From Emticicia sp031378345 (GTDB lineage: Bacteria; Bacteroidota; Bacteroidia; Cytophagales; Spirosomataceae): a stretch of DNA of 64,000 nucleotides. How positions within the stretch are numbered: the stretch's first letter is position 1; each line of letters begins with the position of its first letter. Position numbers and translations under genes: made by a program. Below are positions 17,282 through 25,707 of this stretch, piece by piece. Below the pieces are notes generated by a model, which had not been told where the DNA came from, did no database searches, and worked only from the letters and a program-made list of their open reading frames with translations. The stretch is from NCBI GenBank assembly GCA_031378345.1, contig JANNDY010000106.1, positions 1-64,000 of the forward strand, given 5' to 3'.

Positions 17282-18388
17282 ATGGAACGTCGTGATTGGT
17301 TAAAAATTAGTGGTTTAACTCTTGCTGGAGTTTCGACTGCTGCCACTTCTTTTGCTTTTTCTGACAAAATTCGCCCCTCAGATGATGGCATGATTCATTT
17401 GGATAAAAACGAAAATCCTTATGGAATATCTCCACTGGCACTCAAAGCACTTAAAGAAACATTGACCGAAGGAAATCGTTATCTTGTTCCTGCAATAACC
17501 AAAAATCTTTATCAAAAATTAGCTGAAAGAGAAAACCTCGACACAAATAATTTTTTGGTAACGGCTGGTTCGATAGAAGTTTTGGGGCTGACCAGTATTT
17601 ATGTCTCTCGTAGTGGCGGAAGTGTTATTTGCCCTTATCCGACCTTTGCTACCTTGCCCAATAATTGCAAAAACTTAGGCATGGAACTTATCAATGTGCC
17701 TGTTTCGGGCAACAAAATCATTGACTTGGAAGCCATGAAAAGCAAAATAAAAGCCGATACAAAATTGGTGTATTTATGCAACCCTAATAATCCAACGGGT
17801 ACTATTTTGGATGCAAAAATTTTGAGAGATTTTGTAGAAGAAGTCAGCCAAAAAACTATGGTAATGGTGGACGAAGCTTATTTTGAGTTTTTGAACCAAT
17901 CGGTGTCTGACATAGTAAAAATCAACAAAAATGTATTGATAAGTCGCACATTTTCAAAGGTATATGGCTTTGCAGGGTTGCGAGTTGGCTATATTATTGG
18001 TCATGCCGACACTATCAAAGACATGGCAAAATACCAAGCATCAGGCTCTTTGGGCGTATCAAGAATTGCAATGAATGCAGCCATTTCCGCACTCGACGAC
18101 AAGGAGTTTTTGGCAATGTATCTTCAAAAAAACCGCGAAGCTGCCGACTTTACTTGCAAAGCCCTCAACGATTTGGGCATTGGAGCTGTGCCTTCACAAG
18201 CCAATTTTGTAATGTTTCCGATAGATAGCTACAAAGGTACTTTTGCCAAAGACATGGCAGACAAAAAAATCCTTCTTCGAGATGACTTCAAAGAACTCAA
18301 CGGAAATAAATGGGGACGTGTGAGCATCGGCACAATGGACGAAATGATGGCTTTTGTAAGTGCTTTTAAGGAAGTTTGGAGGGTTTAG
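17282..18388 (+). CDS. Exported HisC-like PLP-dependent aminotransferase
   Basis: A 368-aa fold-type I aminotransferase of the histidinol-phosphate aminotransferase group. It has LDKNENPYG at the substrate entrance, CNPNNPTGT, VMVDEAYFEF with the PLP-ring Asp, and the Schiff-base Lys in SRTFSKVYGFAGLRVGY. The N-terminus MERRDWLKISGLTLAGVS, followed by a hydrophobic alanine-rich stretch, is a good Tat signal with the RR pair, so the holoenzyme is predicted to be exported folded with its cofactor. That placement is unusual for a HisC-like enzyme, and no his genes are nearby. The substrate is unknown. It could be a membrane-anchored periplasmic enzyme if the signal is not cleaved. Confidence 0.88.
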   Translation: MERRDWLKISGLTLAGVSTAATSFAFSDKIRPSDDGMIHLDKNENPYGISPLALKALKETLTEGNRYLVPAITKNLYQKLAERENLDTNNFLVTAGSIEVLGLTSIYVSRSGGSVICPYPTFATLPNNCKNLGMELINVPVSGNKIIDLEAMKSKIKADTKLVYLCNPNNPTGTILDAKILRDFVEEVSQKTMVMVDEAYFEFLNQSVSDIVKINKNVLISRTFSKVYGFAGLRVGYIIGHADTIKDMAKYQASGSLGVSRIAMNAAISALDDKEFLAMYLQKNREAADFTCKALNDLGIGAVPSQANFVMFPIDSYKGTFAKDMADKKILLRDDFKELNGNKWGRVSIGTMDEMMAFVSAFKEVWRV

Positions 18389-18401
18389 ATTTACATTCCC
18401 C

Positions 18402-19268
18402 TTACGCCACTACTTCTTCAAGCACTTTTTTTGTTTCCAAAACTTGTTTTTCTTTTGAAATGAAAAGAGGTATTTTTGTAAATGAAGGTATCATCCTAAA
18501 GTCATTTTCCAAAAGGGCTTGAAATGCCTTCGTGTTTTCGTCCCAACATATTCCAAAAAAATCAACATCTGAATTTGGAATATTCTGACACATTACTTCC
18601 ATCAAATCATTGCTCTCATAAATCGTTGGAAAAGCAAGATTTTCATTAAAAAACTTTTGATAACTCTTGATAAGTTTTTGCTCAGAATCATCAATTTTTC
18701 CATGCTCACGACACATTACAAGATTGATAAATACATCTTGGCATTTGAGATAACGACGAAAAACGTTCATTAAAGGCAAGTTTTCTAAAGAATCTTCAAT
18801 TAGAATACTAACATTTTTTACCCGTTTTATTTCGGTTTGTGGAGGTATAATCAAAAAATTTGAAGAAACTCCCAAAAATATTTTTTTTGCGACTTTACCA
18901 AGCATTTTTGATTCTGGATTATTAGAAGAACCTAAAAACACCAAATCATAATGGTTGGCATTGTGCAAAATCTCGACTGAACTTGCCGCATTTGCATCAA
19001 AAATTTCTGTTTTAAAACGAAAATAAGATTTGTAATACTTTCCTTCCTTTAATTTGAGTATGAAGTCCGCCATTTTTTGTTCGGCTTCTTCTCTTGTAAA
19101 ATTACTTTGAAGACTATGGAAAAATGTAAATTCTGAAGGAATCCCTTTTAAAAAATTAAGGGCAACATTTGTAATTTTTTCGGAATGATTTTTAAAGTCA
19201 ACAGCAATTAAAAACTTTTTAAGTTGATTATTTTCAGTAAGCAACTCATTTTTGTCATAGATTAACAT
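18402..19268 (-). CDS. Universal-stress-protein-like protein
   Basis: A protein of about 288 aa with the tandem Usp-like pattern of Bacteroidota: FLIAVDFKNHSEKITNVAL at the start of the first domain and HYDLVFLGSSNNPESKMLGKVAKKI at its end, then a second, more diverged half from about residue 150. The nucleotide-binding G-2x-G-9x-G motif is only partly recognisable. I place the start at ATG 19268: the longer frame begins with TTG 19322 and would overlap the -7 box TATTTTTG (plus 19320-19327). Convergent with the aminotransferase gene, 13 bp apart, with no visible terminator. Confidence 0.7.
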   Translation of the reverse strand: MLIYDKNELLTENNQLKKFLIAVDFKNHSEKITNVALNFLKGIPSEFTFFHSLQSNFTREEAEQKMADFILKLKEGKYYKSYFRFKTEIFDANAASSVEILHNANHYDLVFLGSSNNPESKMLGKVAKKIFLGVSSNFLIIPPQTEIKRVKNVSILIEDSLENLPLMNVFRRYLKCQDVFINLVMCREHGKIDDSEQKLIKSYQKFFNENLAFPTIYESNDLMEVMCQNIPNSDVDFFGICWDENTKAFQALLENDFRMIPSFTKIPLFISKEKQVLETKKVLEEVVA

Positions 19269-19319
19269 TTTTTTGACAATAGAATAGATTTTATCGTAAC
19301 CCAACAAAAGATTATAATA

Positions 19320-19327
19320 CAAAAATA
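19320..19327 (-). promoter_or_regulatory. Putative -7 box of Usp-like gene
   Basis: Minus-strand TATTTTTG (plus caaaaata), about 55 bp upstream of the ATG at 19268. It supports that start over TTG 19322. Confidence 0.4.
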
Positions 19328-19632
19328 GTATGCATGCAGACTATTTCCTAATATTTTTCAACTTAATTACTTGATTATAAGCACTTTATTAAAAGTTCTT
19401 TAAAAAGTACAATTTTTATTATAATATAGTTATATTTATTTTTTATTTCAGTATAAAAACAAATAAAATCTACTAAAAACAGAACATTATTCTGAATAAA
19501 CGGTATTTTTCAATATAATTACAGTGTATTATTTTACAAAACAAATACAAAATATTGGCAAGAATTGAAAGTATAAAATAAAGCATTGCTTTGACGTTTA
19601 ATAATTTTTAATAATTGACAAAATTCTCTCAA
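19328..19632. other. AT-rich intergenic stretch
   Basis: About 300 bp of very AT-rich DNA between the Usp-like promoter and the amtB-glnK terminator. I see no gene or clear structured element. Confidence 0.4.
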
Positions 19633-19670
19633 AAAAAATCCCCTGTTTGAAAATCAAACAGGGGATTTTT
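19633..19670 (-). terminator. Terminator of amtB-glnK
   Basis: AATCCCCTGTTTG and CAAACAGGGGATT form a long perfect stem with loop AAAAT and flanking A/T tracts. The core CTGTTTGAAAATCAAACAG is identical to the terminator at 21655-21690. Confidence 0.85.
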
Positions 19671-19715
19671 GCCAAATTGATTAAGATTTTCTCTCAAAAA
19701 TACTTGCTGAATCAA

Positions 19716-20057
19716 TTATTTTATTGCACCATTGCCACGTTCACGGTTACGAATTCGGACGGCATCATATACGTCATAAACAAATATTTTACCATCACCG
19801 ATGTTTCCTTCGGAGGCATTATCAAGAATTACGTCAATACATTTCTCAAGATTTTCGTCGCTAACCACACAAATTATCATTACTTTCGACAACAAAATCA
19901 TTGGTTTTTCGGCACCTCTATAAATCTCAGAGTAGCCTCTTTGTAGTCCAGCACCTTTTACTGGCATCACTGTCATGCATGGGATGTCGGCGGCAGTAAG
20001 TCCTTTTTGAATAGCTTCGAGCTTCGACGGTTTTACGATTGCTTCTACTTTTTTCAT
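19716..20057 (-). CDS. glnK: PII nitrogen regulatory protein
   Basis: A 113-aa PII signal protein. It has MKKVEAIVKPSKLEAI, the T-loop region with KGAGLQRGYSEIYRGAE, and the nucleotide-binding GNIGDGKIFV near the C-terminus. Aligned by eye with E. coli GlnB, Tyr46 is kept but the uridylylation residue Tyr51 is Lys51, so GlnD-type modification is not possible at that site. It lies downstream of amtB on the same strand and probably plugs the AmtB pore according to 2-oxoglutarate, ATP and ADP levels. The 168-bp gap to amtB contains an inverted repeat and a copy of the 18-bp element. GlnB and GlnK cannot be told apart by sequence alone; the symbol follows from amtB linkage. Confidence 0.93.
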   Translation of the reverse strand: MKKVEAIVKPSKLEAIQKGLTAADIPCMTVMPVKGAGLQRGYSEIYRGAEKPMILLSKVMIICVVSDENLEKCIDVILDNASEGNIGDGKIFVYDVYDAVRIRNRERGNGAIK

Positions 20058-20092
20058 TGTTTATATATATTATTGCTTTTAGCAGTTAGCTT

Positions 20093-20207
20093 TTAGCGAT
20101 TAGCTTTTTGCTAAAATTGTTTTTTTAATGGTTTTTGATAAATCGGCAAGGGTTTCTTAGAATTTCTAAAAAAGCTAAGCGGAACGCCGCCCGTAGCCAA
20201 TCGCTAA
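20093..20207. repeat. Word hairpin between amtB and glnK
   Basis: TTAGCGATTAGCT (20093-20105) is repeated as the inverted AGCCAATCGCTAA (20195-20207), with one mismatch. Related AGCTTTTAGC words fill the left side. Confidence 0.65.
20178..20195 (-). repeat. 18-bp GC-rich dispersed element, copy C (intergenic)
   Basis: AGCGGAACGCCGCCCGTA, matching the core GCGGAACGCCGCCCG of copies A and B exactly. It sits directly before the right arm of the amtB-glnK word hairpin. Confidence 0.8.
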
Positions 20208-20225
20208 CAGCCAAATGCCCAAAAA

Positions 20226-21479
20226 TTACTCAAACGTAGTATAAGATTCTACGCCAAATTCTACGGCATCAATTCCTGCCAATTCTTCTCGGCGTTTGAT
20301 TCTGATTCCGATGGTTTTCTTCAAAATCATAAAAATTGCATAAGTACAAACAAACGAATATAATGCCAAAACACTAACGCCTAAAGTTTGAACGCCTAAA
20401 AAATTGAATTCTCCGCTTTCTAACAAGCCTTTTTCTTCTGCAAATATACCAACTGCAACCGTTCCAAAAAAACCATTGACTCCATGCACTGCAATTGCAC
20501 CGACAGGGTCATCAATTTTCATTTTGTCAATCATCAAAACAGCAACATCCACCAAAACTCCAGCAATCAAACCAATGATTATTGCCGAATTATGACTGAC
20601 AATATTACACCCTGCTGTAATTGACACCAAACCTGCCAAAACCCCGTTGATTACCATTGTAATGTCAATTTTTTTGTAACGCCACATTGTATAAATCATG
20701 GTTGAAACTCCCCCTGCGGCAGAAGCCAAAAAGGTATTTGTGGCAACTTTTCCAATCAATTCCCACTTACCAACAGCCCCCAAAGTTGAACCAGGATTGA
20801 AGCCAAACCAACCAAACCACAAGATAAAACCACCGATAGAAGCCAAAGTGAGGTTATGCCCGGGAATGGCATTTACCGAACCATCGGCATTGTATTTGCC
20901 TTGCCTTGCACCAAGCACCATTGCTCCAGCCAATGCTGCAAAGCCTCCTACGGCATGAACAGCAGACGAACCAGCGAAATCATTGAAGCCCATTTTGGCT
21001 AACCAGCCATTTGGATTCCAGACCCAATGTGCTGCCAAAGGATAAATAATTGTACAAAATATAAGGACAAAAAGTGTATAAACCCAAACTTTCATACGTT
21101 CGGCAACTCCACCTGACACAATAGAGATGGCAGCAATACAAAAACCTAATTGAATAAACCAAAATAAGGAGTTTGAAATGGTGAGTCCAATACCCAAATC
21201 GTCGGTGGTGATGCCTGTACCAAAGGCAAAATACCCGTTTGATTTTCCATAAGCAATAGCAAATCCGACTGCATAAAAAGCCAATCCGCCTACCATTATA
21301 TCAATCATTACTTTGGCAATAATACTCATGGCATTTTTTGAACGAATGAAACCTGCCTCCAAAAGTGCAAACCCACCCTCCATTTGGAAGATAAGTGCCG
21401 CACATAAAGCTACCCAAACGGTATCTATGGCATGAGTCATTTCGGCTTGTTTGGCAGCCAATTCTTGTAATTCATTCAT
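20226..21479 (-). CDS. amtB: Ammonium transporter
   Basis: A 417-aa Amt/MEP/Rh-family inner-membrane channel with about eleven transmembrane helices. Family segments include EGGFALLEAGFIRSKNAM near the start, the DFAGSSAVHAVGGFAALAG signature, FGWFGFNPGS and VHGVNGFFGTVAVG with the second pore His. There is no cleavable signal; the N-terminus is short. It is followed by glnK in the conserved amtB-glnK arrangement, and the two probably share one transcript ending at 19633-19670. An ATTCTAA inverted repeat lies upstream (21561-21580). Confidence 0.95.
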   Translation of the reverse strand: MNELQELAAKQAEMTHAIDTVWVALCAALIFQMEGGFALLEAGFIRSKNAMSIIAKVMIDIMVGGLAFYAVGFAIAYGKSNGYFAFGTGITTDDLGIGLTISNSLFWFIQLGFCIAAISIVSGGVAERMKVWVYTLFVLIFCTIIYPLAAHWVWNPNGWLAKMGFNDFAGSSAVHAVGGFAALAGAMVLGARQGKYNADGSVNAIPGHNLTLASIGGFILWFGWFGFNPGSTLGAVGKWELIGKVATNTFLASAAGGVSTMIYTMWRYKKIDITMVINGVLAGLVSITAGCNIVSHNSAIIIGLIAGVLVDVAVLMIDKMKIDDPVGAIAVHGVNGFFGTVAVGIFAEEKGLLESGEFNFLGVQTLGVSVLALYSFVCTYAIFMILKKTIGIRIKRREELAGIDAVEFGVESYTTFE

Positions 21480-21560
21480 TTGTAGATAAGAGGTTTATAA
21501 TTGTTGTACTTTTTGTAAATTCTTTCAAAATAAAGAAATTTTAGTTAAAAAATAAACTTA

Positions 21561-21580
21561 ATTCTAAAAAAAATTAGAAT
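21561..21580. promoter_or_regulatory. Inverted repeat upstream of amtB, operator candidate
   Basis: ATTCTAA and TTAGAAT with a six-base spacer form a perfect inverted repeat, 82-101 bp upstream of the amtB start codon. Confidence 0.35.
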
Positions 21581-21654
21581 AATTACATTTTATTGGTTTA
21601 AAATGACAGATTACGTATTTTTATTTAGTAGAAATAAACAGTCGCTACCTTCAT

Positions 21655-21690
21655 AAAAAAACGCTGTTTGAAAATCAAACAGCGTTTTTT
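21655..21690 (-). terminator. Terminator of subtilase gene
   Basis: AACGCTGTTTG and CAAACAGCGTT form a perfect stem with loop AAAAT and A/T tracts, about 20 bp past the stop at 21711. The central 19 bp equal those of the amtB-glnK terminator. Confidence 0.85.
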
Positions 21691-21710
21691 TAAAATACCA
21701 AAATCAAACT

Positions 21711-24700
21711 CTACTCTTTCACAAATTTTTTGGCTGTATTCAGTTTATCAGTTTTTAGATTGATGAAATATTGACCCGCTGAAAGGTTTTTGATTGTAAA
21801 TTTCTCATTTTGGGTAGTGCCTGTACCTAAAACTTCTCGTTTTTGAAAATCTTTTCCAGTAATGTCCATCAATGAGATTTCGGCTTTTTGGTCTTTTTCT
21901 ATCAAAAATCTTATTGAAATTTCATCACTTGCTGGGTTTGGAAAAATTTCCATGCCGCTTATATTTTCCTCTGTATTTGAAGAAATAGCCTCTTCATTGC
22001 TTCTCTGACGAGCATTATTGCAACCGACTGTCATTCCTTTTACATCTCCGCAATTAGTATTTGCAACATCACGTACAAAAATTGTATGACTACCATTTGG
22101 TATTTGCTGAATATGAAATTGATAATCTTTCCATACATTACAATTATCAAGGGCATATTGGTAGTTGCCGCTGCCTCCGCTTACTGTTACAGTTTCTAAA
22201 ACACCATTGTTGCAATTATAACCTATCATTCCGATTGATAAGCAACCAGCTGCAGGGCATGCACCACCACCGCCACCGCTGCCACCACCAACACCACAAA
22301 TAGAGCTTGTGATAGATGCTTGACAATTAGTGTCATATTTTTTGCGAACAGAAAATGTATGTGTACCAGGACTTAAAAACTGTATATGAAAATGATAATC
22401 ATACCAAGGACCAGCATCGGCTCTGTACTGAAGCTCTGCCCCACCGTCGCCATTTACCGTAACTGCTTCGAGGATATTTGAATTACAATTATAGCCAACC
22501 GAGGCGATACTCATACCGCAAGTATTACCTCCGCCACCGGTACCACCATTGCCACTGCATGAGGTAGCACAACCTGTTTCTTCAAAAACAAAGCGTTGAT
22601 TATCTCCGCCGTTGCGGTACCACAAAGACAGCTTATTAAATTGATTGCTATTACCCCCAAAAACATCAACATAATGATATTGTGTTTTAGTGCCACCAAA
22701 GGCATCAATTACTGCTTTTGTTGAAAGGTGGTACGTGCTACCCCCTGCATCACTAAAGAAAAACTTTTGCGAATTATTACCATTATAATCAATATTCTTT
22801 ACTTCGGCACCTATCGTTACTTCATTTACGCCTCCTGCAGCCGACATTTGCCACGACCTGCCACCAGGATACTGTGCAGTAATTTTGCAATATTGGCTTT
22901 CGTCGGTTTGCTCAACTTTATAGACCTGATTGCCACAATTATTGGCGTAGTTTTGCCAAATACTCTCGCCCCCTACTGTGCCACCTCCTGCTACTTCGAG
23001 GATTAAACCATTAGTGATATTGACAGGCTTGATTTTATAGCATTTATTAGCCAAATTTTGGCATAAGCTATTGCTTGGTGGTGGTGGGGAACTTGTAACC
23101 GATAGACTTGTGGACTTTGTAAAAGAAACAGTAGCACCACAATTATGATTTACCGTAAAAGTAATACTGGCATTACCACTACCTGTTGCAGATAAATTTG
23201 CATTTACGCCAGTTCCCGAAGAAGGAGTGACCAAACCACCTGTTACTACCCAACTAACATTGGAAGCATTACTTAGTGTGGTGGGTAAGCCCGCCAATGA
23301 AATTGTACCACTACCATTGATTACATTTCCAGATATTCCGACAGCCATATTTACAGCCTCAAAAACCGCTTCGCAGGCTTGTACTACTTTTCTACTACTC
23401 AGGTCAAGGCAACCGCCACAAGCACTTGCATAACCAAGATGCGAACGTCCTGTATTCTTCATAATACTTTCTACTTGTGTTGCCGTTAGATTTGGGTTTA
23501 CTGAAAGCATCAATGCTGCAACAGCGGCTACTTGTGGAGCAGCAGCAGATGTACCACCAAAATCTGTTGTATAATTGCCCCAATCATAGCCTTTTTTTAT
23601 TCCTGTACCATTTTCTTCTCTATCAATCGTTTGAAAATCATAAATAATTCTATTATTAATTAAATCGTAATCACTTGAGGGAGAAAATAAATCAATATTA
23701 TCAGAAATAGTAACATATTTGGGAATTTGTCCATATTGGTTTACCGCCCCAACTCCAATTATTAATGAGTTTGCAGCAGGTTGAGTTAGTGGTCCCCCAT
23801 TACCAATAGCACTCACAATTACCATTCCTTTACTATTTCTTCCATCGTATACAGCATTTGAAATAGCAGTATTTAATAGACTAATGTTGGGGAGGCTTTG
23901 TCCTATTTCATTATCAAAATCACCTATTGAAAAACTAATAATATCACAATTCTGATTTTTTGCATAGTTAATCGCCATAGCTAAACTTGAATATCTTATA
24001 AACCAAGCACGTTGCCCATTTGGGAGCGAAACAGTAAAAGTGAAAACGTTTATAGGCAGAATTTGAATATTAGGGGCTATACCTGCAATACCTTTGTCGT
24101 TATTATGTTTTGCGTTCACAATTCCAGCGATTGCCTGTCCGTGTCCTAATTCACCATTAAATCCTGAATATAGCACTTCTTCCGAATCATCTGGCTCACC
24201 ACAACAGCTCTCAGATGGTTGATAAGTAGTGAAATTAAGTTCTATGCTTCTTCCAGACATCAAATTTGGCAAATCTTCGTGGGCTTCTATGCCATCATCT
24301 ACAATTGCCATTTTTACGGTATTAGCACCTTTGGTTATATCCCAAGCTTTTTCAACATTAATATGATAGTTTGAATTGGACGAATTAGGTTTTAGATAAT
24401 ATTGATTGGTATATAAAGGGTCGGAAGGTACAGAATGTCGCTTAATAGGTACAGAAAAATCTGGGTGACACCATGCAGCCATTCCTGACTCAAAAATCTC
24501 ATTCCCCAGTTGCAGCAATTCTTCATTTTTCTTTGGTTTTATGGTGTAATATCCATTTCGAGGTATGCCTATCCATTCTATTTTACTATTAAAACGCTTC
24601 TGAATTTCGTCAATAGATACCCTATTCTTGGGCAATAAAGCTAATATTCCTGTTGGAAGCAAATTAACTCCTTTACCATATTTATAGTTGAAACTCACCT

Positions 24701-25019
24701 CATAATCTGTAATTTCAGCCTTCAATACATCCAAATGTTTTTTGTTTTTTTCCTTGAAATCAATGATAATTTCCCCACTTTCTAAAATGTAAGAACTCTG
24801 TTTTACATTCTCTTTTTTAGAAAACTTGTCAGAATCATCTTTCGCATTGAGCTTTTTCTTAGGATGAAGAATAATCCTTGTAGAATCTATGTCCAATAGG
24901 TATTTTTTCCCATCAGACCAAAAGTAGGTTTCCTTGGCATTGTCTGTTTTTTGGGCTTGTGAAACCTCTATTAAAAAAGCAGAAAACAGCAGACTGAGTA
25001 GTAGTTTTAGATTTTTCAT
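21711..25019 (-). CDS. T9SS-secreted subtilisin-like serine protease (S8) with lectin-like and SprB-like repeats
   Basis: A 1102-aa secreted multidomain protease. A signal peptide (1-22, ending EVSQAQ) precedes a propeptide of about 190 residues. The S8 catalytic triad is Asp241 (AIVDDG), His293 (GELGHGQAIAGIV) and Ser491 (GGTSAAAPQVAAV), with oxyanion Asn407 in SAIGNGG. Behind it come a beta-sandwich, a ricin-type-lectin-like segment (CYKIKPVNITNGLILEVAG), two Cys-containing SprB-like repeats (GYNCNSNILEAVTV, GYNCNNGVLETVTV) separated by poly-Gly linkers, and a T9SS type A sorting domain (EIFPNPASDEISIRF to the end). ATG 25019 is chosen because it begins a good signal peptide and overlaps the upstream lipoprotein stop by 4 bp. 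It is therefore exported to the surface or medium; the substrate is unknown. Confidence 0.92.
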   Translation of the reverse strand: MKNLKLLLSLLFSAFLIEVSQAQKTDNAKETYFWSDGKKYLLDIDSTRIILHPKKKLNAKDDSDKFSKKENVKQSSYILESGEIIIDFKEKNKKHLDVLKAEITDYEVSFNYKYGKGVNLLPTGILALLPKNRVSIDEIQKRFNSKIEWIGIPRNGYYTIKPKKNEELLQLGNEIFESGMAAWCHPDFSVPIKRHSVPSDPLYTNQYYLKPNSSNSNYHINVEKAWDITKGANTVKMAIVDDGIEAHEDLPNLMSGRSIELNFTTYQPSESCCGEPDDSEEVLYSGFNGELGHGQAIAGIVNAKHNNDKGIAGIAPNIQILPINVFTFTVSLPNGQRAWFIRYSSLAMAINYAKNQNCDIISFSIGDFDNEIGQSLPNISLLNTAISNAVYDGRNSKGMVIVSAIGNGGPLTQPAANSLIIGVGAVNQYGQIPKYVTISDNIDLFSPSSDYDLINNRIIYDFQTIDREENGTGIKKGYDWGNYTTDFGGTSAAAPQVAAVAALMLSVNPNLTATQVESIMKNTGRSHLGYASACGGCLDLSSRKVVQACEAVFEAVNMAVGISGNVINGSGTISLAGLPTTLSNASNVSWVVTGGLVTPSSGTGVNANLSATGSGNASITFTVNHNCGATVSFTKSTSLSVTSSPPPPSNSLCQNLANKCYKIKPVNITNGLILEVAGGGTVGGESIWQNYANNCGNQVYKVEQTDESQYCKITAQYPGGRSWQMSAAGGVNEVTIGAEVKNIDYNGNNSQKFFFSDAGGSTYHLSTKAVIDAFGGTKTQYHYVDVFGGNSNQFNKLSLWYRNGGDNQRFVFEETGCATSCSGNGGTGGGGNTCGMSIASVGYNCNSNILEAVTVNGDGGAELQYRADAGPWYDYHFHIQFLSPGTHTFSVRKKYDTNCQASITSSICGVGGGSGGGGGACPAAGCLSIGMIGYNCNNGVLETVTVSGGSGNYQYALDNCNVWKDYQFHIQQIPNGSHTIFVRDVANTNCGDVKGMTVGCNNARQRSNEEAISSNTEENISGMEIFPNPASDEISIRFLIEKDQKAEISLMDITGKDFQKREVLGTGTTQNEKFTIKNLSAGQYFINLKTDKLNTAKKFVKE

Positions 25020-25462
25020 TGTTGTTTTGTGCAATTTGAGTTTAAAATATTTTTTATAATTAGTTGTTCGAAATATCTGGCACCAGGGAAACATAATCTA
25101 TCAGCATTAGTTTTTAATCTATCCTCTTCTTTTACTACTTGATATTCAACAAAATAAATTTGATTTATAATAAGTTTTTTGACTAATGAGGTATCTGGGT
25201 AGTAATTTACAAATACATAAGAATTATCGGCAGAAGCAGAGCCTTTATCTGTTCCACCCCATATTTTGACATAAGTCCCCTTAAACTTGGTTGTATCTAA
25301 TGTTTCAAAAAAAGGAAGTTTACAGCCAACTCCAAGGTATCTAACTTTAAGGCAATTTTCTACTTTAGGTTCTTCAATCACTACTTGTTTTTTATTGCAA
25401 GCAAGCAAAAAAACAATACTCCATGTAAAGGTAGTTAGTGCTAATAATGTTAGTTCTTTCAT
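25016..25462 (-). CDS. Small lipoprotein coupled to the subtilase
   Basis: A 148-aa protein with a lipoprotein signal: a hydrophobic segment, then LLACNKK with lipobox Cys22. The mature part has several Cys (ENCLKVRYLGVGC, RLCFPG, NSNC) and many aromatic residues. I do not recognise a family. Its TGA overlaps the ATG of the protease in an ATGA sequence, so the two are translationally coupled and probably made in fixed ratio. A chaperone-, inhibitor- or anchor-like role toward the protease is possible but is inference from linkage only. Confidence 0.75.
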   Translation of the reverse strand: MKELTLLALTTFTWSIVFLLACNKKQVVIEEPKVENCLKVRYLGVGCKLPFFETLDTTKFKGTYVKIWGGTDKGSASADNSYVFVNYYPDTSLVKKLIINQIYFVEYQVVKEEDRLKTNADRLCFPGARYFEQLIIKNILNSNCTKQQ

Positions 25463-25671
25463 CTTTTTATTATTTTAAAACATAAGGTATAAGCAAGCCA
25501 TCAACACATAAAATATTAATAATCAAGCATTTATAATATAAGCAGTCAGGTGATTTTACTTTTGGGGAGGAATTATAAATGAAATTTAGAAGGATTTTTT
25601 TTCAAATACAAAGTTTTGATGAAGAAAGTTATTTTACGGTGTATTTTTATCTAAACTCAAACATTCATTTG

Positions 25672-25679
25672 TAAATTTG
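25672..25679 (+). promoter_or_regulatory. Putative -7 box of crtZ
   Basis: TAAATTTG, 29-36 bp before the ATG at 25708, fits TAnnTTTG. Confidence 0.45.
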
Positions 25680-25707
25680 TGTTATTATTCAAAAACCAAC
25701 TTTCGTT

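Noticed and set aside
21480..21600. Sigma-54 promoter for amtB
   Set aside because: No GG-N10-GC core is present in the upstream region.
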